Below are positions 8,585 to 20,095 of a DNA stretch of 64,000 nt, piece after piece (the stretch's first letter is position 1; every line of letters starts with the position of its first letter). A program made the translations under genes and the position numbers. Source of the DNA: Anaeramoeba flamelloides (taxonomy: Eukaryota > Metamonada > Anaeramoebidae); NCBI GenBank assembly GCA_027625915.1, contig JANTQA010000036.1, positions 5,105,001 through 5,169,000 of the forward strand, given 5' to 3'. The notes below the pieces were generated by a model that saw nothing but the letters and a program-made list of their open reading frames with translations, was not told the origin of the DNA and ran no database searches.

Positions 8585-11146
8585 TTAGTTTTTTTTACAA
8601 TATTTTGACTTCATATTATTCATTTTCCCTATAAAATATTTTGAAATGACATCACCTTGAAACCGTATGGTCATAAATTTATTTTTTTTCAAATTACATA
8701 AAACTGTATTTGGATCAATGTCTATGGGATGAACTGACCAATAGTGATTAACTTTAAATTTGGTAATAACCCTTTGATTATTTAGGTAAACTGCAATTGA
8801 GATTTTTTTCTTGATAAATTCGATTTCTAAGGAATCAAAGGTTAGAGACTTCCAAATATTCGTGTCTATTATTTTTGTTCTAAAATTGATTAAAACACCA
8901 CTTTCGGATCGTTTAAATATATTTGATAGGTTTTGAATATTCTCAATTGTGCTAAAGATGTTAATATTTGGTTTCCTCTCGTTGCCAATAAAATAGAGGG
9001 TGGCGAGTCGTGAATTAGTTGGGTCGATAGCTATTGCCGTTTTCGAAACTTTATGCTCGATGTCCCTGTTGTTATTTTGGTGAACCACCAAGTTTGTTTT
9101 ATCATAAATTTGTACAGTGCCATCATCAACGATAGTTAAAAAATTATCGAAAATGTTCACATTAAAAGTAATTGAGATTTTGTTTATGATATGTAAATAA
9201 TTCGTTTCACATTCCCTCGCGAATTTAAAGTTGTCTCTCTCACTTGGATCTTGGAAAATTATTGTAATATTATTCCCGTTAATTTCTAATTTGGATTTTG
9301 TTTGATAATTTCTATTGCTTTTGTATTGAAACAAATCTACATTTTCAGATATTTCCATATTTAAAGATTTTAATACGAGTTTACCATCTTGAAAATTTAA
9401 GGTTGCGTCATGCTTTTGCCTTTGCTTTTGCCGTTGTTGTTGTTCTTGTTGCTGTTTGTGATTAATTATGTTGACATGAAAAGTTGTGAACTTGGATCTT
9501 TCGTGTTTTGATGAATCCTTATACCTCTTTTGAAAAGTATTTTTTGTATTTAATTGTGAGTGGCCAAAAAAAAAAGTTTTAAATAATCGTTGAAAGGAAA
9601 TGGAATATACATTCTTTTTATTATCGTATATACAAACTTTTACAAAATTAATAAAATCGGTGTATGTATTATTTTTATTGTCCCGAAACGAAATAAATCT
9701 GCTATTTAGGAAAAGGTTTCCTTTGCCAAGCCTTTTCCCACTGTCTCTAGTAACAACAATTCCAAAATTAATCATTCCAAGCGAACTGTTTTTGTTTTTG
9801 TTGGTTGTGCCAACATTTGGTGGTTGCTTTGTTTTGGTATTTATTTTTTTACCATTCTCATTGATTTTATTATCTTGTAGATTTATTTTATTATCTTGTA
9901 GTTTTATTTTATTAATATTAATGTTTGTCTGATCTATTAGGTTCCCATTGCTTGTCTCATCTGTCATTTGGCTTTTTAGTCGAGAATAATTGTTATTAAA
10001 TATTTGATAAAAGTTTTCAGCTTCTTCTTGGCTTTGAAAGTCAAACACATAATTGATTTTGGAATCAAGAAATGTTACTTTAATTTTTGTCAGATTGTTA
10101 TTTACTTTTTGAACATCAGTTTTTAAAATGTAGCTTTCAATTGGTGTTATCATATTATCAGAAAACAATGTAATTGTTTTTTCTTCGATTAATAATAATG
10201 TATTTTCAGAGACTTGCATTTCATGGCTATAAATTAGAATTTGATAACTGTTTTGTTTGGGCTTGTTATCATTTTTTGGTTCAGTCAAGATCTTTTGCTC
10301 TTTTGTATTTGTACGTTCTTTTTCATTCATAAACTCTTTTATATCTATTGACTCTATTTGTGTTTGGTTTGTGTTTGTTGACAATAAGCCGAGACTATTG
10401 GTAGTTTTGTTGTCATATGCAAAATATGTGTTTGATTTCTTCCATTCTTGAGATAAATGTTTGAGATTATTATTTGGAAACAATTCACCCAATTTTAATT
10501 CTTTGTTTGTTATTGGGCAAGTGTTCGAATTCTTTAAATGGTTTATAATGGCTATTTTTTCAAAAGAGTGTCCATATTTTGTCAAGACTGGATCATTGAA
10601 AATTTTTTTTGTTAATGGACAAACCAGCCATTTTGGGATTTTCTCTTGTTCATAGAAGGGTACAAAATGATTTTTCTTTTGACTTTTTCTTTTCCCTTTT
10701 TCTTTTTCTTTGTCTTTTTCTTTTTCTTTTTCTTTTTCTTTTTCTTTTTCTTCTTCTTTGTCTTTTTCTTCTTCTTTGTCTTTTTCTTCTTCTTTGTCTT
10801 TTTCGTTATAACTTTCGTTTTCGTTGTGTTTCTGCTCTTGTTTTATTGGCTTTTTCAAAGTTTGTATTAATAATTGATCTTTTGGGTATCGGAGAAATTT
10901 TTTTCTTACGTTTGGTTTGTTCTGCTTTTCATAACAGTATATTGTTTCTCCACTTGAAACTTCATCAGAAATTGGTGCAAAAAAATTTAATTTTTCCATT
11001 TTTGAATTGTAAAGGTTTGTAATGTTGATCTTTGTTTGAATTTTCATCATGCTGATTATTTGACTTACTGTAATTTTGGGATTTTGAAGAACGAATTCGT
11101 TGTCTTCTTTTGGGCTTGTACTTATCGTAACAGAAAAATTTGTCAT
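8585..11146 (-). CDS. U-box E3 ubiquitin ligase-like protein with Ub-like N-terminus
   Basis: About 853 residues. I chose the ATG at 11144-11146 because the extra 51 residues of the longer frame (to 11299) are Lys/Phe-rich translation of a homopolymer leader. From the N-terminus: a ubiquitin-like fold candidate (residues 3-75, FSVTISTS...ETIYCYEK); a KEKEKDKEEE low-complexity tract (about 113-157); then a U-box at about 168-233 starting IPKWLVCPLTKKIFNDPV and including the YGHSFEK and TCPIT blocks. The U-box recruits an E2 ubiquitin-conjugating enzyme without zinc. The C-terminal 500 residues hold two or three beta-rich, PH/GRAM-like segments, for example ILIYSHEMQVSENTLLLIEE and GNLFLNSRFISFRD. 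These are weaker guesses and may bind lipid or substrate. The substrate is unknown. The gene is a single exon. Confidence 0.8.
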   Translation of the reverse strand: MTNFSVTISTSPKEDNEFVLQNPKITVSQIISMMKIQTKINITNLYNSKMEKLNFFAPISDEVSSGETIYCYEKQNKPNVRKKFLRYPKDQLLIQTLKKPIKQEQKHNENESYNEKDKEEEKDKEEEKDKEEEKEKEKEKEKEKDKEKEKGKRKSQKKNHFVPFYEQEKIPKWLVCPLTKKIFNDPVLTKYGHSFEKIAIINHLKNSNTCPITNKELKLGELFPNNNLKHLSQEWKKSNTYFAYDNKTTNSLGLLSTNTNQTQIESIDIKEFMNEKERTNTKEQKILTEPKNDNKPKQNSYQILIYSHEMQVSENTLLLIEEKTITLFSDNMITPIESYILKTDVQKVNNNLTKIKVTFLDSKINYVFDFQSQEEAENFYQIFNNNYSRLKSQMTDETSNGNLIDQTNININKIKLQDNKINLQDNKINENGKKINTKTKQPPNVGTTNKNKNSSLGMINFGIVVTRDSGKRLGKGNLFLNSRFISFRDNKNNTYTDFINFVKVCIYDNKKNVYSISFQRLFKTFFFGHSQLNTKNTFQKRYKDSSKHERSKFTTFHVNIINHKQQQEQQQRQKQRQKHDATLNFQDGKLVLKSLNMEISENVDLFQYKSNRNYQTKSKLEINGNNITIIFQDPSERDNFKFARECETNYLHIINKISITFNVNIFDNFLTIVDDGTVQIYDKTNLVVHQNNNRDIEHKVSKTAIAIDPTNSRLATLYFIGNERKPNINIFSTIENIQNLSNIFKRSESGVLINFRTKIIDTNIWKSLTFDSLEIEFIKKKISIAVYLNNQRVITKFKVNHYWSVHPIDIDPNTVLCNLKKNKFMTIRFQGDVISKYFIGKMNNMKSKYCKKN

Positions 11147-11423
11147 GAAAAAGTTTTTTTTTATTTTTGAAACAAAAAAAAGATAAAAAACTAAAAAATT
11201 TTGAAAAATGATTTTATTCGCAGTGTACCAACTAAGTTGATAATATTTTTCTTTCCTTTTTTTACATTTAAGTGTGATTCGTCTTAAAAAGAATTTCAAA
11301 ATTGGAATTTTAAAACACTTATGGAACGATTTATTGTCCTTCTTTTTTGGTCAAAAATCTAAAAACAGAGAGTGTCAAGTAAGTATTGCGAATTGTTTTT
11401 GAATTATTTTTTCTCATGTTAAT

Positions 11424-11905
11424 AGAAAAAGTGTTAATCACATTTTAAGGTTCTTGAAGGACCATCTCAAAAAAATTCACTATGTGTAAGTAATTGGCCC
11501 GAGGTCTTGTGATTTGATTTGTTTATGTCCTGAGATCAATAACAACTATTATATTTTCATTCATTTATGAATTATGAATTTTGAAATGATCAGATTCCTT
11601 ATTTGAAATTGTGAGTATAACAGAAAATTCAGTAAATTTTTTCCAAGCGAACTATTATCTTGTTCAAAATCAAAACCTTTGGAAAAATCAATTAATATCA
11701 AAGATGGTTGGGTTTAGACTACCAACTTGTAATTACGGAATCTGATTAGGAAAAATTTCATAATTCATAAACAAATGAAAATTTAATAGCTCATTTTGAT
11801 CTCAAGATCTAAGGAAATGAAATCACAACACTTGGAAGCCGATATCCTTGAGGCGTATTGTATTTGAGATAACACTTTAAGGGTATTAAACATTTTCACT
11901 TGTAA
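11424..11905. repeat. Inverted repeat upstream of the U-box gene
   Basis: The left arm (11424-11605) and right arm (11737-11905) are imperfect reverse complements, including ATTTGATTTGTTTATG-like, GATCTCAA and GGAATCTGAT blocks. The spacer is about 130 bp. It lies about 280 bp 5' of the chosen U-box start and may overlap its promoter. Probably a non-autonomous hairpin element. Confidence 0.55.
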
Positions 11906-12971
11906 AAAGTACTGTACAAAACTTTTAGGCGAAGCCGGTAAGAGTTATTAAACTCTGAATTGAAAAAGAATTATGACTTTCATTGTTAAGTGATAAAAAA
12001 AAATCTTGAAATTGAAAATAATTTTTTAGGAATTTTTATGAGAGCCTAAAACTAATTAAAACTCAATCGACCTATACTCTATGATTGATTTAGTTCAAAA
12101 TTATTATAAAAAAAGTTATAATTATTTTTCAAAAACCTCCAAAGAGAAATACCCAATTTCCAATTTAAATCATTGTAAATTATTATTTTAAATACAATTG
12201 TATATGTTAAAAAGTCTCTATATTTGACTGTTTTTTAGATCTCCAAGATTTTTTTCCTTTTTTTTTTTACCTTTTGTTAAAGAGATATTTTTTTCTGAAT
12301 TATATTGAAAATATTACTTTATCAAATTAAGAGCTTTTTAAAACGCCAACAAATTCGAATAGATTTGATTAAATTGGTTATACACTTTTAAAAAGCAATT
12401 TGTTTTAAATTGAAGAAATTTATTCCTTAAAGTAATATAATTCAAAATAATTTTTTTTTTTTAATTTTTATTATTTAAAATTGAAAATAGTTTTAAACTT
12501 TTTTTTTTTTAATTTTTTGGAATTTTTATCATTGATATGTGATGATTTTTTTTTTTTTTTAATTGTTCTTAATTTAAATTTTTAAGGTTGAATTAGTTTT
12601 GGAAACTTGTTAGAAATAAATAGTATTTTTGTTAATTAAAGATACTCTTTCAAACTTTTTTTTTGTTATTTAAATTTTTAGAATTTTAAATCCAAAGATT
12701 TATTTATAATTGTATTTTTTAATGGAAAAGACTTGAATTTTTTTTTTTTCTTTTTAATTTGAGGAAAATCACGTAAATATAATATTTTGAATTTTTTCAC
12801 TATTAGAAAATCTAAAACTCATTTTTATTTATTTGACTGTTTTTACTCAAATAAAAAAGAATTTCATAATATCATTATTTGTGGTATGCTATACCTTAGT
12901 TGAGGTATAAAACCAGTAAAGTGATTTGATCCTTAAGGAAAAAGAAAAAATGAAAAATAATTCATCAGTAA

Positions 12972-13510
12972 AATCACAAAAGTGATATTTTATTCTTTTA
13001 AACTGCTAGATTTATTCTTTGATAGATAACTTAAACTATAAATACTGCCATTTTTTTCAAACATAATATAAAAACCACATTTAAATAACCAAGGTTGAAT
13101 GTTTTTATAAGTAATCATTTTCATCCCACTAATAAAAAACAATAAAACGAAAAAATCAAATATTGATATGTCCAAAATAATGAAACGAGCTAAAAAAAAA
13201 TTGGCATTGGTAAATTTATTGAAATTTCAATAAAAATTGTTGATTGGTCAAATGATAAAATACCATCGGATAATTATATGTCGTTTATCAATTTAATAAA
13301 CTTAACACTAATCTTCTATAAAGGATCAAAAAATCCATATCTAAGGAAATAGATTACGTAACTGGAAAAAAAGATATCAAAACACACCAAAAAAGATGAA
13401 AAATGAAATAGTTTGTTATATCAAAATTATTTCACAAACTGACTATAAAGTCTAGTATTGTTATTCTTTCTACAGTTTTAATTACGTCCAAATTTTTGGA
13501 ATTTAGTTTA
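12972..13510 (-). mobile_element. Family-2 MITE (minus orientation, decayed far end)
   Basis: Reverse complement of the element at 23335-23868. Matching blocks include AATGAAACGAGCT, GGTAAATTTATTG, TATAAGTAATCATTTTCATC and the terminal GTCCAAATTTTTGGAAT. The end at 13509-13510 keeps the TIR and flanking TA; the other end is diverged, so the left boundary is estimated from the family length. A short open frame inside (12990-13175) is not a gene. Confidence 0.6.
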
Positions 13511-14347
13511 GAAGACCGTTTTCAGCAAAAATTCAAAGATGATATTTTTATTTATTTATTAATTTATTTTGAATTTAGAGTTTTTTATTGTATTTTTAAA
13601 TAAGAATTTTTTGGCCGGTTAAAGAAATTGTAGATCTTATAGATCCAAAATGGTAAACTTTCCTCAAAGTGTGTTTATTCAATTTATAATCATTAAATTC
13701 AAGTTAAGTAATTTAATATTTAGTCAAGTTACATTACTCTTTTAAAAATTGAAACAATTCACAAATTAAATTTTATTGGTTCTTTTCAAATATAGACAAT
13801 AATCTGGGCGAAATCTAACTCAAAATAATAATTATTTTCATTTTATTTTTATTTTTTTTTATTTTTTTTTGGTTTATTTTTGGATAAATAAATAAAAAAA
13901 TAAATATCATTTGGAAACGAAAAAAGTGAAATTTTTAATGAACTTTCCTTTCAATTTAATGGGATTTTTACAAGTTAAAATTGAATATAACTAGAAGTTT
14001 TAGTGTCTTCTAACTTTTCAAATTTTTTCTAACTGTTAATTGTTTGAATGTTTTTAAAAAGTGAAAATAATCATTGATTTATTGATTTATTTCTTAATTG
14101 TTTTTTTTAAATCATTTAAAGGAAAAATTTCTACTCAAAACATAATTGTTTTTTTTTTCAACTTGCTTTTTCAGAACTTCTCATTATAAATGAAAAAGCC
14201 AATTAAAGTGAAAATTTCCTTTTATTATGGGATAATTTTGAGTTGAGGTTTTAGATTATTAACATATAACAGAACATATCATTTGTGGACTTTAGGGAGG
14301 AGAATATGGTTGATTTTTAAATCAATATCTTCTTTTGATAATGTCTT

Positions 14348-14378
<31 letters not shown>

Positions 14379-14413
14379 GTGATTCTCAAAGAAAAAAAAA
14401 AAGTCAAAAAAAT

Positions 14414-14616
14414 TACAGTCAGTTACACTTTTAAGGTACAAAATTCAATGCAAATTAAATCAAAATAAAAATCTCAAATTAAGGCACAAACTTTTGGATT
14501 CTAGGAAAAATAATTTGTAAAAAAAAAATTTTAAAAAATGTGGTTTAATTTGAGATTTTTTGTGTGTCTTAATTATTCGTCTGGAAGTTTGTCTTTTAAA
14601 AGCGGAACTGACTGTA
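14414..14616. mobile_element. Hairpin MITE, family 1 (copy 2)
   Basis: Starts TACAGTCAGTTACACTTTTA and ends GCGGAACTGACTGTA, palindromic over its length. More diverged than copy 1: some internal motifs have point changes. Confidence 0.8.
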
Positions 14617-15366
14617 TTAAATGGAGAATTAAAGATCTTGGTTTGTTGATCTGGTTTTGTATAATTTCAAAATTGGATTAAAAAACAAAAAGATATCCAT
14701 TTTTTAAATACTAGGGGTTAATTTTTTGTTATCTAACTAAATTTGCGCAAAAAGTCTTTTTCAAAGAAATGAAGTTTTATTTAAAATATAAAAGGAAAAA
14801 AAAAGACAAAATTATGGTTAGAAATCAATAAAAAACAAATACAATCCAAAATGGTGAATGGTCCAATTTAACAAAAGAATTTTATAGGACTATTTAAAAG
14901 AGTGGAATAAAAAAATTGGATAACAAACAACAATAATTATATATGAAATCCATCAACTACTTTTGTAATCTTATCACTTTATTTAAAAAATTTTTTTAGG
15001 GTGAAAATCTCTATTTATTTTAGTCAATGAATTTTTAAAAATGTTGAATGATTTTTTTCTGCATAGTTTCAGAAAAAACCTTAAAAATTCAAATAAAATT
15101 AATCATTAAAAAATCTTCTTTAAAATTTGAATTAAATTTTCACTACTATTCTGGAAAAAATATCAAAAATATTTTTAAAATGAAATAAACACATTTATCC
15201 TTGAAAAATATTTATTATATTTTTGTCACTTTTACACATAATTCATCTATAAATGAATTGCTAAAATGAAGGAAAAGATGGATTAACATTTCTGAAGAGT
15301 GCTGTATAAGTGTAAAATTTATATAATAAAATAGCAATCAGATGAAAAATAAAAATTAATCCCAAA

Positions 15367-15570
15367 TACAGTCAGTTAAACTTTTATGACACAAACTCTC
15401 AACTAAAATTACGGTATAATAAAAATCTATAATTAAGGCACAAAATTATGAATTTTTTTAGTAAAATAATTTGTATTAAAATTAATTCCAAATTTTGTAA
15501 TTAATTTGAGATTTTTTTGTACCTTAAATTTCGTTCAAAGTTTGTTTCTTAAAAGTGGAACTTGCTTTCA
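15367..15570. mobile_element. Hairpin MITE, family 1 (copy 3)
   Basis: Starts TACAGTCAGTTAAACTTTTA. The right end has decayed to GTGGAACTTGCTTTCA. Internal GACACAAA and TTTGAGATTTTTTTGT blocks confirm the family. Confidence 0.7.
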
Positions 15571-18072
15571 TTAAATTTTAATTTTTCAGAATAAGTGCCC
15601 CAATTTTTTTATACCTCCCAATTTTTTTCCACAGCAGTAATAATTAAAAAAAAATGAAGAATTAAATAAAGTTAACCTGAAATATTTTTTTTAAATGGTA
15701 AATAAAACAAATATAATAAAAAAAGTAGTATTGAGTGATAAATAAACAAAAAAAAATATCAAATTTAAAATTTGGTGTTAAACATGAAAGTTTTTAGAAA
15801 GACTTATTAAGATAATTCTTTCTCTTAATTTTTCTAATTTTAGTAAAATTGTTAGAAAATGTGATAAAAATATAAGAATATTTTTAATGGTAATTGTTGA
15901 TATTACTATTAAAAAAAAATTGATTATTCTAGAGAATTGCAGTGTTAATCTCATTCAATTTTCACAGAAAAATTCATTGAATAATTTTCACTAGAATTTT
16001 GAGTTTTTTTTTTAGAAACTATTCTCTAAAAAAATTCATCAAAATTCATTAAATGAAAATATAAAAGAAATGTTAGAGAAATTATAAATTTAAAATATTT
16101 TTCAAAGAAATTGATCAGAGTTTCCATGATATTTAATTATTTTCAGATCCAAATGATTTTTTAGTCATTTATATAAGTTTTAATAGTTTTATTAAATATT
16201 TTAATATCATTTAAATGGATATTAGAAGAAGAAAAATTAATTCTGGAAATTTCTAAATTGGAATTTTTTTTTCTCATTTTGGGTTTTTTTTTTTTTTTTT
16301 TCATTTTTTTTGATGCTAAATTATTTTTCAATTTTTTATGATTACCTTTTCTTTAGGACCTTAAAATTTCTAACCATAAGAGCTTTGATGAAATTTTCCT
16401 GATAAAAGTAATAAAATCCAAAATTTTTGATTAGTTGTATTCAAGAGTTTCTCTGTATTCAAAATTTTGTTTTCTTACTATTTACAATCTATATTTAAAG
16501 GAAATAAATATTAAAAAAGGTTATAATGGAAGTTATTTTGACAATTTTATTGGGTATATAATTGTAAATCAATTCCAGTTATATTTCAAACTCAATACAT
16601 ATATTGTAAATCCTATAAAAACATTTATCTTGACAAATTAATTTATAAATTCAATTATTTTTGAGATTCTACATAATTTTTTAAGGGTTTAGTCATTTAC
16701 CTGAATTTTCTCAATCTATACATAAAGGGGTACCACATAAAATTAACAAGATAAATTTTAATTATTTTGTGGAAAAAATATTCGATTTTTATTAGAATTA
16801 TAAAAAGAAAAAAAACCACTTCCTTTTCCAGATGCTTCTTCTTCAAAAAACACAGTTCAGAAAGAAGTGGGTAGTAATTGGTTACAAGATTCGAATAAGG
16901 GAATTAACAATTAAGTCAAAATTCTTCCAATTTATAATTCAAATCCAAATAACCAAAAAAAACCATCAATGGTATCAACGAAGAAATACGTTTAAAACCA
17001 AAAAAGGTTTTAAAGGGATTAATGGCAAAAAATCACTTTTAACAAAAAAAAAAAAAAAAAAAATTTACCTGATCCAAATAACACAAACTCAAATTTCGAC
17101 AGATCTGTTTGAGAAAAAAATCTAAATAAATAAAAAAAAAATCCAAGGTTCTCCATTTTCAAAAATTTAAATTTAGTAAAAAAAAAAAATCTATAAATAT
17201 TTGATCTTTAATAATTAGAAATATTAAAATTTTATCATTTTGAAATAAATTGTTTTTATAAAGTTGAAAATAAATTTAGTTCAATTTAATTTCTGTGTAT
17301 GGATTTTTTTTTTAGCTATCTATATTTGGTAAAATAATGATTTTGTAAGATTCTTTTGGTTCAGATAACTCTAGTTTTTGTAATCATAAAAAAAAATCAA
17401 AAAAAAAAATATTAGTAATCTTAAAAAGTACCAAAGAGTAACGCTTTCAAAATGCTCTGACTAAATTTAAGATTAATTTTTTTTTCTTATTTTTGAGGTT
17501 ATTTTTTTATTTTGGTTAATATTTCACTTCCTTACTCTTAGGAAGAATTATAAAACGTAGGAGTTCAAAACACTTGAAACTTGGGAATAAAACTCTTATA
17601 GTAAAATGAATCCGGTGTTATTAATCTTCTTGTTCTATTTTGGCTATAGTCCACTTCCCAATCATATACCGAAGGTCAAGTCCAATTATAAAAATTATTA
17701 GATTGGGGTTTTAAGTAATTTGCAATTTGAAATGGTATTAATTGAAAATTTTTCTTACTTTTTACAAATGTATGGTCTTTTTTTAAGAAAATTTTTCCAA
17801 AAAAATTCACTTGATTTTTAAAGTTAAAAATTTTCTGATCCAAGCTTGCATTTAATAATTTCATTTTTAATAATAGATCTTTAAGAAATCACTATCAAAT
17901 TTGCTGAATATTTTTTCTCCCTTTCTTTGATCATTTAATTTGAAAACTTTTTAGGTAAAATAAACAGACACCTTTTAATGTCTAACACTGTTTTTACCAA
18001 GTTTTAATACACTATTTTATGAACAGTAATAATTTTTTTTTTTCAGAATGATTAAGAAAAGGGACATAATCT

Positions 18073-19317
18073 AAAAACCCCAAATCGAAAGAATACCAAA
18101 TACTTAACTTCAAAAGTTAATGTCTCTTAGAAGGGTACATTTTTTTTACAACTTTTTTTTGAAAAAGAAATTAGTTTTCACTCCAGATTACTGATACTTT
18201 ATCTGGAAAAATTGTCAAATTTTGTTAATTCATAAAATAGTAGATTAAACATAAAATTTTTCCAAATAATTGTCTTAATATTTTCTATTGTTAAATGATG
18301 TTCTCTGAGATTGAACCTATTCAAAAATGACTAGGGTCTGTTGGGGATCACTTAAAACTAATTTTAAAAGAATATCAAAATCAGTTCATTTGCAAACAAA
18401 AAAAAAAAAAGATTTTCCAAATTAATATGGAAAATATCGAATTTAGAAAATTGCACACGATTAAATTTCCCGTTGCATTTGCTGTTTGGTATGCTATTTT
18501 ATTTTTAAACACCAAGTGATGAATTGGAAATGGGAATCTGTTTTTTATACAAGAAGTGAAAAATGTTTGCAAATACGAAATATCGTTATTAATGTTTCTC
18601 TCTTCAACTCAAAGTGGGAATAGTCTTAAGTGACTTTTGTTTAAGTAATTCTGGGATAGTTAGATTTTGTTTTATGGAAAAACACAAAATAAAAAAAAAT
18701 TAACACTAAATGTAATTTTAATCAAATTCTGATTGAAAACTAATCAAAAAAAAAATGGTCAAAGGTCTCAAATCTTTTTAAGATTTGAATATATGGATAA
18801 ATTTCACATTTTCAATTTTTTATAAACTTTCTTTTTTGGTTCCTTCAAAAATAAAAACTAAATCCAAACTTAATAATGCACGATTCGAAAAAAATAGCAT
18901 ACCAAACAGTGAATGAAACTGGGAATTTAATCGTGTGCAATTTTCTAAATTCGATATTTTCCATATTAATTTGGAAAATCTTTTTTTTTTTTGTTTGCAA
19001 ATGAACTGATTTTGATATTCTTTTAAAATTAGTTTTAAGTGATCCCCAACAGACCCTAGTCATTTTTGAATAGGTTCAATCTCAGAGAACATCATTTAAC
19101 AATAGAAAATATTAAGACAATTATTTGGAAAAATTTTATGTTTAATCAACTATTTTATGAATTAAAATAGTTTTGACAATTTTTTTCTGATAGGCTATCA
19201 GTATTATGGAGTGAAAACTAATTTCTTTTTCAAAAAAAAGTTGTAAAAAAATTTTACCCTTCTAAGAGACATTAACTTTAGGTGTTAAGTATTTGGTATT
19301 CATGCTATTGGGTTTTT
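18073..19317. repeat. Long inverted repeat, arms about 435 bp
   Basis: The left arm (18073-18507) and right arm (18886-19317) are near-identical reverse complements. Shared blocks include GACTAGGGTCTGTTGGGG / CCCCAACAGACCCTAGTC and GAACATCATTTAACAATAG. The spacer of about 380 bp is unique. The arms encode the same short peptide (containing MTRVCWGSLKTNFKRISKSV) reading toward the centre. In the left arm this reading is broken, so a fossil coding origin is possible but unproven. Confidence 0.8.
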
Positions 19318-20095
19318 TAAATTAAAAGTTTTTTTATGGACAAATTGAAAATCGAAATATTTATTACTTTTTAAAATTTTCAGCCTTTATAACATTTAAA
19401 AAAAGGGAATTTCCTCGGTTGTCCTTTACAGAATACTTTCCACCAAAAACATTTCTATTAGAATATTTAGGTAAATGGAAATTTTCCATCAATTTCCGAA
19501 TTACGAAAAATCCAAAAACAATCCAGCAGTATTCATTTGTTTCTTTACTATGGTTTTTTCAAATTTGATCAATACTTTTTTGTCAACAAAATCAAATTTT
19601 ACTTTTTTATTACATTAAAAATTCAAAAAATATTTATTACTTTTGCTTATTCTCAAATTTGAATTTATTATGTCCTCAAGTTGTGTGTTTTTAAAAACAA
19701 AATTGAAAAAACAGTTTTGAAAAGCTCCCCTTCTGTTTATTTGATCAAACTGGAATTTGGAGGTTATTCTAAAAATCTAATTTGTAAAACAATTTTCCAC
19801 AATTGGCACTCACAATTTTAAAGTTTGGTTGACTTGTTAAACACAATGAAGATCACTTCAAATATGTCTGACAAATTTTATTTTTGACGAAATAGAAGAA
19901 TTTATTGATTGCAAATCAATTAATGTAAAGAGCGAACACAACAAATACATTGGGGCTAATTTTTCCATTAAAAAAGAAAATGATTTTAAAATGTTCCTAT
20001 AATTGAACTTTCATTTTAATATAATTTCTTCCAATCCAATTTAACGTTTTTCTTTTTAATTTAATTTATTATTTTATCTTAATATTATCGACATA

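Larger units (their letters stand above)
11906..20095. other. Long gene-poor region with repeats
   Basis: Holds MITE copies (12972-13510, 14414-14616, 15367-15570) and a long inverted repeat (18073-19317), listed separately. At 16811-17130 a possible 3' splice site (TTCCTTTTCCAG) precedes short coding-like stretches in shifting frames (DASSSKNTVQKEVG; EEIRLKPKKVLKGLMAKNHF). These could be remnants of an exon but I cannot assemble a gene. The rest is AT-rich and featureless. Confidence 0.4.

Noticed and set aside
10609-11022. Plus-strand poly-Phe/Leu open frames opposite the U-box gene
   Set aside because: They are the reverse complement of the Lys/Glu-rich linker codons; no family match and the minus frame is a clear gene.
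12990-13175. 61-codon minus-strand ORF
   Set aside because: Lies inside a family-2 MITE; not shared as an ORF by the other copies.
18381-19063. Two short minus-strand ORFs in the 18 kb inverted repeat
   Set aside because: They come from opposite arms of a repeat; one is broken in the other arm and neither has a family.
19850-20002. 50-codon plus-strand stretch (DEIEEFIDCKSINVKSEHNK) just before the G-alpha gene
   Set aside because: Looks protein-like but has no start, splice site or homologue I can name; too short to support.
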